Assembly: GCA_004369045.1 (NCBI GenBank)
Contig: ML213521.1
Coordinates: 19,826 to 83,825 of the forward strand
Reading direction: 5' to 3'
DNA from: Heliocybe sulcata
Lineage: Eukaryota; Basidiomycota; Agaricomycetes; Gloeophyllales; Gloeophyllaceae
DNA length: 64,000 nt
The position numbers were made by a program, and so were the translations under genes. The notes beneath the pieces are model-generated. The model did no database searches, was not told the DNA's origin, and saw only the letters and a program-made list of their open reading frames with translations. Below are positions 37,469 through 51,930 of this stretch, in pieces (position 1 is the first letter of the stretch; each line of letters starts with the position of its first letter).

Positions 37469-39189
37469 TTATCGGTACTTTTCCTTAAATATCCACGCAA
37501 GGCCGACGTCGCTAGCGCCTTGTGCAACCTATTTCAGTCTATCAGTGTCATGAATGGAAACCAGGAACGAAGTGCATACAGCTGCCCGATACCACTTCGC
37601 TGCTTCCCTCTTGTCCTTCTTGCAACCCTTCCCGTTCGCCAAGCAGAACGCCAGGTCCTGCTGTGCATCAGAGTCTCCCAAGTTCGCAGCGGTCTTGAAA
37701 TAATTCTATCGCAAAGTCAGCAACTCAGGGAAACACAGCCAAGGCAAATATATGCACGTACCACGGCCATCCTCTGATCTTGTTTCACGCCCCAGCCCTG
37801 GAAGAAACACTGCCCAACCTCATAGATCGCGACGACCAGCTCGCTTTTGACCACGTTTCTCGCATCACCCTTCACTACTTGCAGATCGTCGAGCGCGAGC
37901 TCAGCGGCCTTCCTCAACCACCCGAATCCGCTCTTTTCGTTCTTCTCGCATCCCCACCCGTGTCGCAGTGATAAACCCCACATCAACATCCCTGCGCCAC
38001 AGCCACCGCTCTCCTTGGCACTGCGCTCAAAACATTGCGCAGACTCTGTAAGGCGATTGTTTTCGTGGTGCTCAATGCCTTCCAAAAGATAGTACTGCGG
38101 TGAGCCGGGAACCGGCTTTGCATTGTCACTAGGCGGGGCCATGGGCTGTGGCGTTGAGGATGGTGAGGATTGTGGAGGTGTCACAGTAACTTCTGGTGTC
38201 TTGGGCGTTGTAGGAGAAGCGACTTGGCCTTCATAAGGGTAGTACGAATACGATGAATATAAGCTAACGGGCGACTGGTCTCCACGCCGTGATGACGGAT
38301 CATTCGGGGAAGTGAAACCGTTCGCGGTCGCGGTACCAGGGGGAGATAGTGTCTGAGGAGATGCGGCGGTGCTTGCGGACAGCGTGGATGGGGTATATGG
38401 AGAGAAAGGATGCGCCGCACTGCGAATGTCGCCCGTCGAGCGCGAGCGGTCCAGCGCGCTCGGAGGGGTGCCGTAACTGCTATTGCTAGCCGGAGTGAGC
38501 ATCCCAACCTGCGGGGCAGCCGTCGTCGACTTGGAGCGATTGGCGTTGCGCTGTAGAACCTGTAGCTTCGAGTCTGAAGAGCGGAGGGACTCCATGGAGG
38601 GCCTCACTGGGCGCGAGAAGTTGGTAGCCGGCATCTTAGAGGGCACACGCCCTGAAAGAGAGGTGACAGAGGTGTTATGTGAGTGGTGGTAGTCTGCGGG
38701 AGGCGTTGAGACGACCACAGCCGGCAGCTCATCAGGCTGATATGTCGCATGTTGTTCGGTCTGCTGTTGCTCCTCTTGATCATCCATGCCATACTCTTCA
38801 TAGACGTGATAGGGATCATACGTGTCGCGTGCGCTGTTCCGCGGGAAGGTGACTTTAGAGTACACACTTGCGCCGTCATTATAGGAGGGATGCCTCGTCC
38901 CGGACGGGTCATAGTCCGAGTGCGCGTACTGGTTGTTGAAGTACGAAGCCTCTGTGGCGGTCGAGCTCCTGAACTGCGTGTGCAGTAGTGGTGAGGATGG
39001 CGGCCTTCGTGCTTGCCTCGTAGGGGTCGCCTGGAGACTCCCAGCATCAGAATATACTGACAGATCCTGTGAGTCATGGGGAGGCGTATAGACAGCGACT
39101 TCCGGAGCGCGAACAGCTTTGCGTGACGAGGTCCGCCGGACGAGAGTTTCAAGAGGGGAGCTAGCCGGTAGGTGGTAGGATTTCTCCAT
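37469..39189 (-). CDS. SEL1-repeat protein with long disordered N-terminus
   Basis: Exons (complement): 37469-37528, 37580-37705, 37762-39189, giving 537 residues. About 340 Ser/Pro/Tyr-rich residues precede SEL1-like helical repeats: YYLLEGIEHHENNRLTESAQ, CFERSAKE, GAGMLMWGLSLRHGWGCEKN, AIYEVGQCFFQGWGVKQDQR, NYFKTAANLGDSDAQQDLAF, ending SDVGLAWIFKEKYR. The layout resembles fungal cell-cycle or morphogenesis regulators of the Nif1/Dsf2 and Skt5 type, which bind kinases or chitin synthase; the exact orthologue is not assigned. Convergent with the LSM gene. Confidence 0.75.
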
Positions 39190-39531
39190 TAGAAGGGGAG
39201 TATAAAACTGTCGTCAAGCCAGGATTCAGTGGGGCACCCAGTCTTGTATTGTGATCTGTGCAGGCCGAGTGTTCAGTAGAGGAACAAGACAGCGGTACAT
39301 TGCAGAACGGATATTGAGATGAAGCTTCGGCTCTTAGCAACGGAAATCCTTCCCTGACTTGGCCACTGCCAAGTATATCGCACGCAGCCGGTTCTCTGTA
39401 CACAGCAGTAGTGTGCGCAGCTTGCACGTCAACAACGTCGACACCGCAGTTGCAATGCGATGATACATATCATGCAAGGTATATGTACGCGCAGCCTATA
39501 TCTATATACATATCAGGGCAACAGAGATGAT
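39190..39531. other. Intergenic between SEL1 gene and PRP16
   Basis: About 340 bases, promoter of the SEL1 gene. No gene or repeat recognised. Confidence 0.5.
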
Positions 39532-44312
<4,781 letters not shown>

Positions 44313-44455
44313 GAAAGGTCCGAAATGTACAGAAGTGAGCGAAGGGAGATGGCGAGCGCTAATGGGACTACGTTCAAGTTCTAGCGCCTAAGCTCGCGAT
44401 TGCCACTTGCTGTGGCTGATCGTTATTTTCAAAGAGATGTACGAATTCATAACAA

Positions 44456-44979
44456 TAGGGCCGTTCAGTCCCAAGTGCGCAACAGATTCTGGCAGATTCT
44501 GAGACCCGCAGATGCTCGGGAATCCAGATGTTGCAAAAGCTGCTCCGACAGCAGCTTTTGCAACATCCGTCCAAACGGATTCTGCAGATTCTAGCATTTC
44601 CCACCCGTGGCGTGGGATTGCCTTACGTAATTCAATTTCCGAGGTGACGTATCTGGCAAATATTGGTCGGATCACGAGAGTTAGAAGAGGTTATATGAGG
44701 AGCATATATAATATATATTTATTAGATACAATCTGGTACAATCACAGCTGAAGAACACCGTTATATCGCGCAGTAGAATTTTCGGCGTGTTGACGCACGT
44801 GACTTGAGAGGCCGCACGTGGCAGGATCCGTCAACATCTGTTGTCCAGAATCTGCTCGTATTTGAGAGGCCCTTTTGCCAAGGTGTAAGCATTTCCGGTG
44901 GATTCTGAAAAATCCACTCCGAGAATCTGCTCGCAGAATCCACCAGAATCCGGTGCGCACTTGGGACTGAACAGCCCTA
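44456..44979. mobile_element. Small inverted-repeat element (MITE-like) with 7-bp target duplication
   Basis: The ends match inverted: TAGGGCYGTTCAGTCCCAAG then TGCGCA at 44456 onwards and its complement ending at 44979, continuing into CAGATTCTGG-type repeats. ATAACAA (44449-44455) and ATAACCA (44980-44986) flank it, a 7-bp duplication with one mismatch. The interior of about 450 bases has no open frame of note. GATTCTG/CAGAATC words recur throughout. A perfect 18-bp palindrome with a 5-base loop lies at 44527-44567. It sits between PRP16 and SMN. No matching autonomous element in the window. Confidence 0.65.
44527..44567. repeat. Perfect hairpin inside the small element
   Basis: GATGTTGCAAAAGCTGCT, loop CCGAC, then the exact complement. 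18 base pairs with no mismatch. Confidence 0.9.
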
Positions 44980-45084
44980 ATAACCATTGATCATGGTAGC
45001 GAAGCACGGTTTCATTGCCCTGAGATTCACCAATAGGTACATGATAGAGCACAGACTTGAAGCAAGCAGACCAAATCATAGATA

Positions 45085-45974
45085 TCACCGTATCCTCTGA
45101 GCAGGCAGCAAGTCTTCCGCGTCCTGCCCACCTATTGCGCCTTCCTCCTCTTCCTCCTCACCTACCTCTTGTTGATCACCCTCAACTTCTGCAACATCAC
45201 CAGCGGCCATACTTCGGTGCGACTGGGGAGCAAAAGCGAAGTCAAAACCCAGCTGGATGATTCCAACCACATCGACTCACATGATAAACAGCTGTCCAAT
45301 ACCCCGACCAGTATGACGCCTCCACAGCGCGGGTAAACGCCTCATCCTGACTCACCATGCCCTGCGGAAGTGCTGCGTAGGTTGGCGCGGATAATGAGGG
45401 GTCGTGTTCTGGGACGAAAGTGTGGAAGTTTAATGGCTGCGAGTCCTCCATTGCAGCTCCATTAGTGGCTTTGCCTTCCACATTTTGATCGGGGGCAGAA
45501 GAGCCTGTTTCCGGGGCTTTTCTGTTCGTAGGCGTGTTGTACCATCTGAGATTAGTATGAGAACTGCACGAAGGCAACAAGAATCTAAACCACGCACAAT
45601 GGAGACTTGTGAAGAGGTTGTTTCTTCCAGCCTTTGTCTGGGCCGTGCAGCGCCTTGAGAGAGAATCTTAGGAAACATCTGAAATAAAGGAATACATCGC
45701 GCACCTCGTACTCCTCAGATGCAGCATTCCACGCGTCGATCAATGCTCTGTCGTCCCAAATCTCTTCATGGGTAAGCTCCCGACTCTCTTCGTAGGCGTT
45801 GCAGTCGTCGTTGTAGTTCATAGCCTGCGAAGAGGTACCAGGGTCATCCCAATGCTGGACGTTCTTCGTGGAAGCTCCGAACATTTCGCTTGCCTCGCTC
45901 TTTCTGCGCTTCTTGCTCGCTGGCTCGGGTACATGCTCGTCCGTAATATCGTCGTATCTGACCACCGAGCGCAT
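45085..45974 (-). CDS. SMN1: SMN homologue (snRNP assembly), no Tudor domain
   Basis: Core of the SMN complex that loads Sm proteins on snRNAs. Exons (complement): 45085-45222, 45281-45545, 45598-45653, 45705-45974, giving 242 residues. The N-terminal Gemin2-binding helix is ELTHEEIWDDRALIDAWNAA. Near residue 190 is the oligomerising YG box, FTRAVEASYWSGYWTAVYH. Nothing between resembles a Tudor domain, as in fission yeast Smn1. A basic run ASKKRRKSEA near residue 20 could be nuclear targeting. A Glu-rich tail follows the YG box. Divergent from eIF5. Confidence 0.85.
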
Positions 45975-46357
45975 TGCGAACGTGCAGAGAGTCGTAAATA
46001 ACTTGCAATCTGGAGGCTGTGGGAAGACCCGGCTTGGTCAGCGCTGCCGGGCGGTGAAATGCACTCTTGCCAAAATTTCTTTCCTTCACCGCTACCACCT
46101 GGCACCACCACCCCTGCTCGCCCTTGTCCTCGTCGACTGCGCAACGTCGCCGCCACTCATCATTTCGTCTTACGCTGTCGACAGAATCCGTATCCACTGC
46201 AATAGCAGAGGATTCATGCTTCGATCTTCATCCGCTATACCGAAGGACGAACACTTGTTTCACCGTAATCCACTGATCAGTACTGTGCGTATTCGACGTC
46301 TTGCCGTCTGAATCACTCCAAGAGCTCACTTTTCTACAGCGCTAAGACTCGCCCAAC
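45975..46357. promoter_or_regulatory. Divergent promoter region of SMN and eIF5
   Basis: 383 bases between start codons, pyrimidine-rich near the eIF5 side. No clear TATA box. The open frames here have no motif. Confidence 0.45.
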
Positions 46358-47718
46358 ATGGCCACCATCGTGAACATCCGCCGCGACGTCGACGACAAGT
46401 TCTATCGCTACCGGTAAGTCAGCGAGTTATGATCGAAGCTCCGGGCCCGACTAACGTCTCCGCAGTATGCCCCTGCTGATGACTAAAATCGAAGGGAAAG
46501 GCAATGGTATCAAGACTGTCGTTCCGAATATGTCGGACGTTGCGCGCGCCCTCTCCCGTCCTCCCTCCTACCCGACGAAATTTTTTGGCTGCGAGCTCGG
46601 TGCTCAGACGTCTTCCGACGAGAAGAACGACCGCTACATTGTCAATGGCGCGCATGACGCGACCAAACTCCGAGAACTCCTCGACACCTTCATCGACAAG
46701 TTCGTGCTCTGCAAGGCGTGCAAGAATCCCGAGACGAATCTCATCATCACCAAGAACGAGGACATCATCCGAGACTGCAAAGCATGCGGAGAGAGAAGCG
46801 GTGTCGATATGCGTCATAAACTCACGACGTTCATTCTAAAGAACCCGCCCAAGAATCCGAAGAAGAGTAAGAAGAACAAGAGTGCCTCGGACAGTCCTAC
46901 CCCCAACAACGAGGAGGCAAATGGCGGAGCTGCGGACGGCGAGGTGGGCGCGGAGAGCGACGACGAGCTGACCAAGAAGATCAAGGCGGAGGCTGCCAAA
47001 CTTGACGCAGACACCGCTGCCATCAAGGACGAAGACTGGTCCGTCGATACGTCCGAGGCTGCCGTGAAGGCTCGTATGCAGGCTCTCGAGGGCAGCATGG
47101 CGAACGCCGTCATCAATGGTGCCGACGACGAGAGCGACGAGGGCGCCGACAACCCTTACTCGCAGCTCAAGGCCTGGGCGGCGGAGAACAGGGAGGCGGG
47201 TCCTGTACAGGTGTACAAGAAGGCAGAGGAGCTCGGCATTGAGAAGAAGCACAAGACCGCGCAAGTCCTCGTGCAGGCGCTATTCACCGAGAAGATTCTG
47301 ACGGAGCTCTCCACGTACATCCCTCTCTTCGTGAAGGTAGGTGTCGCTCATGGCCTGCTCTACCTTAAGACGCTAATGTGAGCACCCAGATCGTGACCTC
47401 GGAGAAGCACCAGAAAGCTCTGTTGGGCGGAATCGAGCATTTTGTTGGCGTGCAGCACCCCAACCTGATTCCAGCTGTGCCCAAGATCCTCATGGAGTTC
47501 TACCAGGCGGATATCATTGAGGAGGAAGTTGTTACTCAATGGGGTACGCATGTCAGCAAGAAGTATGTGGACAAGGAGACCAGTAAGAAGGTGAGGAAGG
47601 CGAGTGAGCCTTTCTTGAAGGTGCGTTCTCGAACTCTATGCGCATGTCGTGTTGGATTAACAACCCTGTCTAGTGGCTCGAGGAGGCCGACGATGATTCT
47701 GATGAGGATGATGAGTGA
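46358..47718 (+). CDS. TIF5: Translation initiation factor eIF5
   Basis: GTPase-activating protein for eIF2 during start-codon selection. Exons: 46358-46413, 46466-47336, 47390-47620, 47674-47718, giving 400 residues. The N-terminus is [20 protein letters not shown] with the catalytic arginine region (Arg at about 15), then [14 protein letters not shown], then a C4 zinc site [11 protein letters not shown]...CKACGERS. A Lys-rich acidic linker leads to the C-terminal HEAT-like W2 domain ([12 protein letters not shown] to [18 protein letters not shown]) and the aromatic/acidic end [14 protein letters not shown] that binds eIF2-beta and eIF1. Length matches the yeast protein (405). Confidence 0.96.
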
Positions 47719-48049
47719 TTTCTCGGACGGTTATCGTTCCCTGCGTGGTTATGGCCCGGCCATTGCCTGTAACCCTGTATGCGGCGTCCTTGCATGTATG
47801 ATTGATCCCTGGATATATTACCACTGATCCGTTCTTGTCTGCCTCGACTGCCGCGAAGGTTGGATTGCGTGTTTGCAACTGTTTCTCCTTACCCCGCATT
47901 CGGTGTCTGTAAAGCTGCAAGTGATCACGATCAATGGAAGAACAGTAGACGCCAGGTAGAACGCCGGGGACGTTTATAGCCGGGACTCTGGTCGCACACA
48001 TGTCCCGCTCTCTGCCTCTTGTCTTGTATTATACGTCCTATTATCAGCA
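47719..48049. other. Intergenic between eIF5 and the thiolase gene
   Basis: 331 bases; both genes read rightward. No gene or repeat recognised. Confidence 0.5.
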
Positions 48050-50087
48050 ATGTTCGACGGGATGACCGGCACTGGACGAAGGAGCTTCATCATTGGAGTA
48101 GGGTGCACAGCGTTTATCAAGGTGCTCGAGACTTGGTCCGAGGAATGCACTGGTATCTCATTTACGGGATGTGTAGCCGAGGGGGCTGAGGACGACCAAC
48201 GAGGTGAGTAGATGCGAGATCCATCGACAATGTTCGGCCACTGAATGGGATGTAGATGGGTCTTGAAGCTGCGACAAAGGCCTTATCAGATGCAGGTGTG
48301 TGCGCCTCAGAGTGCCCGGCCTAAGCACCGTCGAAAGGGTTGCACGTGCATAGGAATTACATATGATGCCGTAGAGGCAGCTTTCGTTGGGTACTGCTAC
48401 GGTGACTCGACATCTGGACAGGTCCGTACGCGTGCACTCTCCTCGCCCCCTACCACTCCATACTGATTTCCTGCTCGTTTGACCTTTGTTAGGCCGCGCT
48501 CTACCCCCTGGGGATGACTGGCATCCCCATCACGAACGTTAACAACAACTGTTCCACGGGGAGCACTGCGCTCTACCAGGCAAATAACCTCATCAAAGGC
48601 GGGCTCGCAGAATGCGCTCTGGCACTTGGGTTCGAGAAGATGGCTCCCGGCAGTCTAGGCAGCGTGTGGAAGGACAGGGAACCAGCGACGCATCTTTTCG
48701 GACAAAGGACGCAGGAGCTGGAGTTGGAGGAGGATCTGGGGTTGGGACTTGATGGCCCGAATTTCGGGCCAGGCGCACCCAGGATGTTCGCGAACGCGGG
48801 GCAGGAGTATTTTAATCGGTATGGGGCAAAGATGGATCATCTTGCGCGGATTGGTGAGTACTTCCTGCCTTTGTAGCTGTGAGACGGGCAGTTGATGAGA
48901 TGCCTAGCTGCGAAGAATCATAAGCATGCTATGAAGAACCCGTATGCCCAGTTTCGAAATGGGTGGACGAGAGAGCAGGTCATGGCAGCACCAAAAATCA
49001 CGAAACAGCTAACGAAGCTTATGTGTAGTCCTACCTCTGTACGACCTTTCTTCTCCCTTGCCTTCTGCCACAAGTCATATTGATCGCCGTTCAAAACTAG
49101 GACGGAGCCGCGTGCTGCATCGTCGCCTCCGAAGACTTCGTGCACACCCATGGGCTGGAAAACCAAGCAATCGAAATTGTTGGGCAGGCGCTCGCTACCG
49201 ATACTCCATCGGCATTCGACACGAGAAGTGCGATGGACGTTGTGGGCTTCACCATGACCAGAAACTGCGCCGACAGGGCTTTCGCCCAAGCTGGGTTCGA
49301 GGTAGGTGAGGGACGGGACGATGTAGGGGTCATTGAGCTACATGATTGCTTCGCATCCAACGAGGTGCGTCGGGCGATTGTCTGCTCTAGGAGCGCACAG
49401 ACACTAAGACGAATGTGGATGAAAGCTTATCACATATGACGCTCTGCGCCTGTGTCCAACGGGCGACGCTCATAAGCTCGTGGAGCGAGGCGACAACACG
49501 GTAGGTAGTCATCACTTAGCGTATGCAATGCATCTGACAATGTAGCTTAGCATGGAGGGAAGTGGGTGGTGAACCCCAGCGGTGGACTGGAAGCTAAGGG
49601 TCATCCACTCGGTGCCACCGGCCTCGGCATGCATTTCTACATCACAAGTAAGCAGCATGCTGCCTTCGCTATGCCGCTCGCTCCTGATCACTATATTATC
49701 TCAGTGCAACTTCGCAATTGTAAGAAACTCTCTGAGCTCTCACGTATCAGAGCACTGATCCTTCACAGGGGCCGGTCCAATGCAAGCCTCGGGCCTTTTC
49801 GACATCCCCGACAAACGCGGCAAGTTCGGGCTCGTGCACAACATCGGCATCGGGGGCGCAGTCGTCGTGAGCTTGTTGCGACGGCCCGAATTCTACCGCG
49901 AAGGAGGGTCGGATGGCAGACAAAGGCACGTCAATGAGAGTGCCGCAGAAGGTGTCCTATTAACTGCGATGTTTTTAGGTTGGGGTACAATCATGCATAC
50001 CTATGTAGGCCGGTTACACGGCAAGATGTTGAAAAGGTGAAGGCGCGCCAGACATCGGCATATGTTTGGGAGCATGCGAAGCTGTGA
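48050..50087 (+). CDS. SCPx-type peroxisomal thiolase (sterol carrier protein 2 family), thiolase domain only
   Basis: 3-ketoacyl-CoA thiolase of the SCP2-thiolase type, used in beta-oxidation of branched substrates. Exons: 48050-48121, 48177-48203, 48256-48295, 48354-48421, 48493-48853, 48908-49038, 49101-49364, 49426-49500, 49551-49647, 49705-49719, 49769-49925, 49979-50087, giving 471 residues. Motifs: [26 protein letters not shown], the nucleophile Cys in [43 protein letters not shown] (catalytic His) and [12 protein letters not shown]. The SCP2 lipid-binding domain found in SCPx is absent. One exon is only 15 bases. The end AKL*, preceded by EH, is a textbook-like peroxisomal targeting signal. 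The intron at 49926-49978 needs a GC donor. Confidence 0.92.
49926..49978 (+). other. GC-AG intron in the SCPx thiolase gene
   Basis: Donor CAAAG|GCACGT, acceptor TTTTTAG. Joining here keeps the frame into [11 protein letters not shown]. The GT donors nearby all break the frame. Confidence 0.75.
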
Positions 50088-50283
50088 GGGACGCGATGCG
50101 TACGATATGGATGGTTATACCCGTTGGACCGTCTGGGCTGAATACTCAAATTCCTGCTTGTTGTATTTGTATCTCATGTGTAAGCTGCAAGCCTTAGGAT
50201 TCTACGCGTGATAGCACTATAACCAATTCTGATGATGTATGCCTGAGTTACGGACTATGGAACTGAGTACTGCTCCAGAGCAA

Positions 50284-51683
50284 CTACTCTTTCGTATCGT
50301 CCTGCGGAGTAGGCTCCAAGAACAGATAATTCAAAAGCCTGCGTACCACCTCAACATTCACGCTGTTCCCTATTAGCTTGTATTTCGTCTTCCTTGAGAT
50401 GGTCGACGGCCATATGAATGATGTCTGGATTGCTAGAGTGCCGGATCTCGGCGGGAGAAAGCAGAATAGTCGCAGAAGCTCGGTGGGTGAGAAGTAGCGC
50501 AGACCAAGCGGACGGAGGACGTCAATCGGATTCAGAGGAGACCCAGACCCAGACGACCTGACCGCTAAAAATTTGTTGAACACTGCGGTCGTCTAGGAAT
50601 ATGATTTGTGTTGGTAACAGAAAGCTAATGTACAGCAGACGGGCACATACGTCTAGTGACTCATCGGTCTGCAAGATCGACCCTGCGCGTTCCACCAATC
50701 GAGTATATCCTGCGTCGAAATGTAAGCACGAGGAGCTACCCGTATCGTGCGGAATAATAACCTCTAGTGAAACAACAGGACCGCCTCGACGTTGGCTTGA
50801 CAATGTCAAATAGCCGCCCCCATTTCAGCAGGACCTTGTCCGGGATGCCATACGTCGCTGCTTCCGATGGAGATAAACCATCATCCAGATAATGACGAAT
50901 TTCGTCGGCAAACAGACAATCGACAGTGTCCCTAGGATCCTCCCAGTCCTCGCCTTGTCCAGGAATGTGCCTCCACACACGGGATTCCGACCCTGGCGGA
51001 ATGTGGGAGAAGCGTAAAGGCGATAGCTTGGCGAGGCAGTAGTACCGTAGTCGCGAGTTGGGCACGCCGAACTGCAGAGGAGTCAGGAGGACTTCAAGGA
51101 CGGAGTATCCTAAAATCTGGAGGTTTGAGAGAAGCTTTTGTCGTGTAGTAGAAGTCTCGAATCCGGCGACATTTTCGATGAGCAGGTATTTCGGCAGCCT
51201 TCCCAATGCTGCCAAGTCCGGAAGGACACATTCCACCAGGTGTAGGAAGGATTTGGCTCTCGGGTCAGCTTCACCTTTACCTTCAGGATTCAGGACAGTG
51301 TAAGGCTGGCAAGACGGCGAGAGCAGCCACAACTCAGCTGGAGGAAGCTGTGATGCGGTCAACGTCCCAATATCAGCCTTACGGAGATGAGGAAGATCGA
51401 GGAGAAATTGGAGCATGTACGACTGAATTAGATCGCATAGTCACCATCAATGAGCAGCCGTAAAGACCTTTGCAACGGTGCCAGAACCATAGTTTGTTTC
51501 GTAAACCTGACGCGCAGCTTGATCCCAATCAAATGACTGTACAATTTTGCCGGGCACAGAACAGCGTTGAAAAGCGGCCCTGAGGCCACCTGAGGAGCCA
51601 GTCAGCCAGTGAAATGATGTACATGAGCAGCACTCGCCAATTCCAGAGTAGAACTCAAGGACGCAAATGCCTTGTTCTGCCAT
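50284..51683 (-). CDS. TRDMT1: DNMT2-type tRNA (cytosine-5) methyltransferase
   Basis: Dnmt2 enzymes methylate C38 of tRNA-Asp. Minus strand, several exons; the first is 51638-51683. Motif I is CVLEFYSGIGGLRAAF. Motif IV is LLSPSCQPYTVLNPEGK, keeping the catalytic Cys but with Ser where family members usually have Pro before it. ENVAGFETS (motif VI) and GYSVLEVLLTPLQFGVPNSR with LRYYCLAK (motif VIII, CFT-like region replaced) follow. The C-terminal motif X is KLIGNSVNVEVVRRLLNYLF. The intron 51590-51637 appears to use a GC donor to give YSGIGGLRAAF. No extra domains, so it is not a DNMT1-type DNA methyltransferase. Divergent from the PHD gene. Confidence 0.9.
51590..51637 (-). other. GC-AG intron in DNMT2
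   Basis: Donor ATTG|GCGAGT, acceptor CTCAG. It restores the conserved motif I SGIGGLRAAF exactly. Confidence 0.75.
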
Positions 51684-51930
51684 GAAGGGAAGACATGAGT
51701 GTCAGAGGGCCTGAGGGTCCACATTGGTTTACGGGGTCCTGTGTACGGCGTTCAAAAATTACGTCAGCAGATATGTGGGTAATTTCGGGAAAGTGGCATG
51801 CCATGTTTCCTCGCTGACCTGTCTCCGATCACTTGTCACTTCATCTTTGCGTTTCTGACTCTTACTGCGAGTCTTCTTTTACCTTATTCCTTTACTGACT
51901 CCGCCTCCCTTTACGACCTGACGAAATCGA

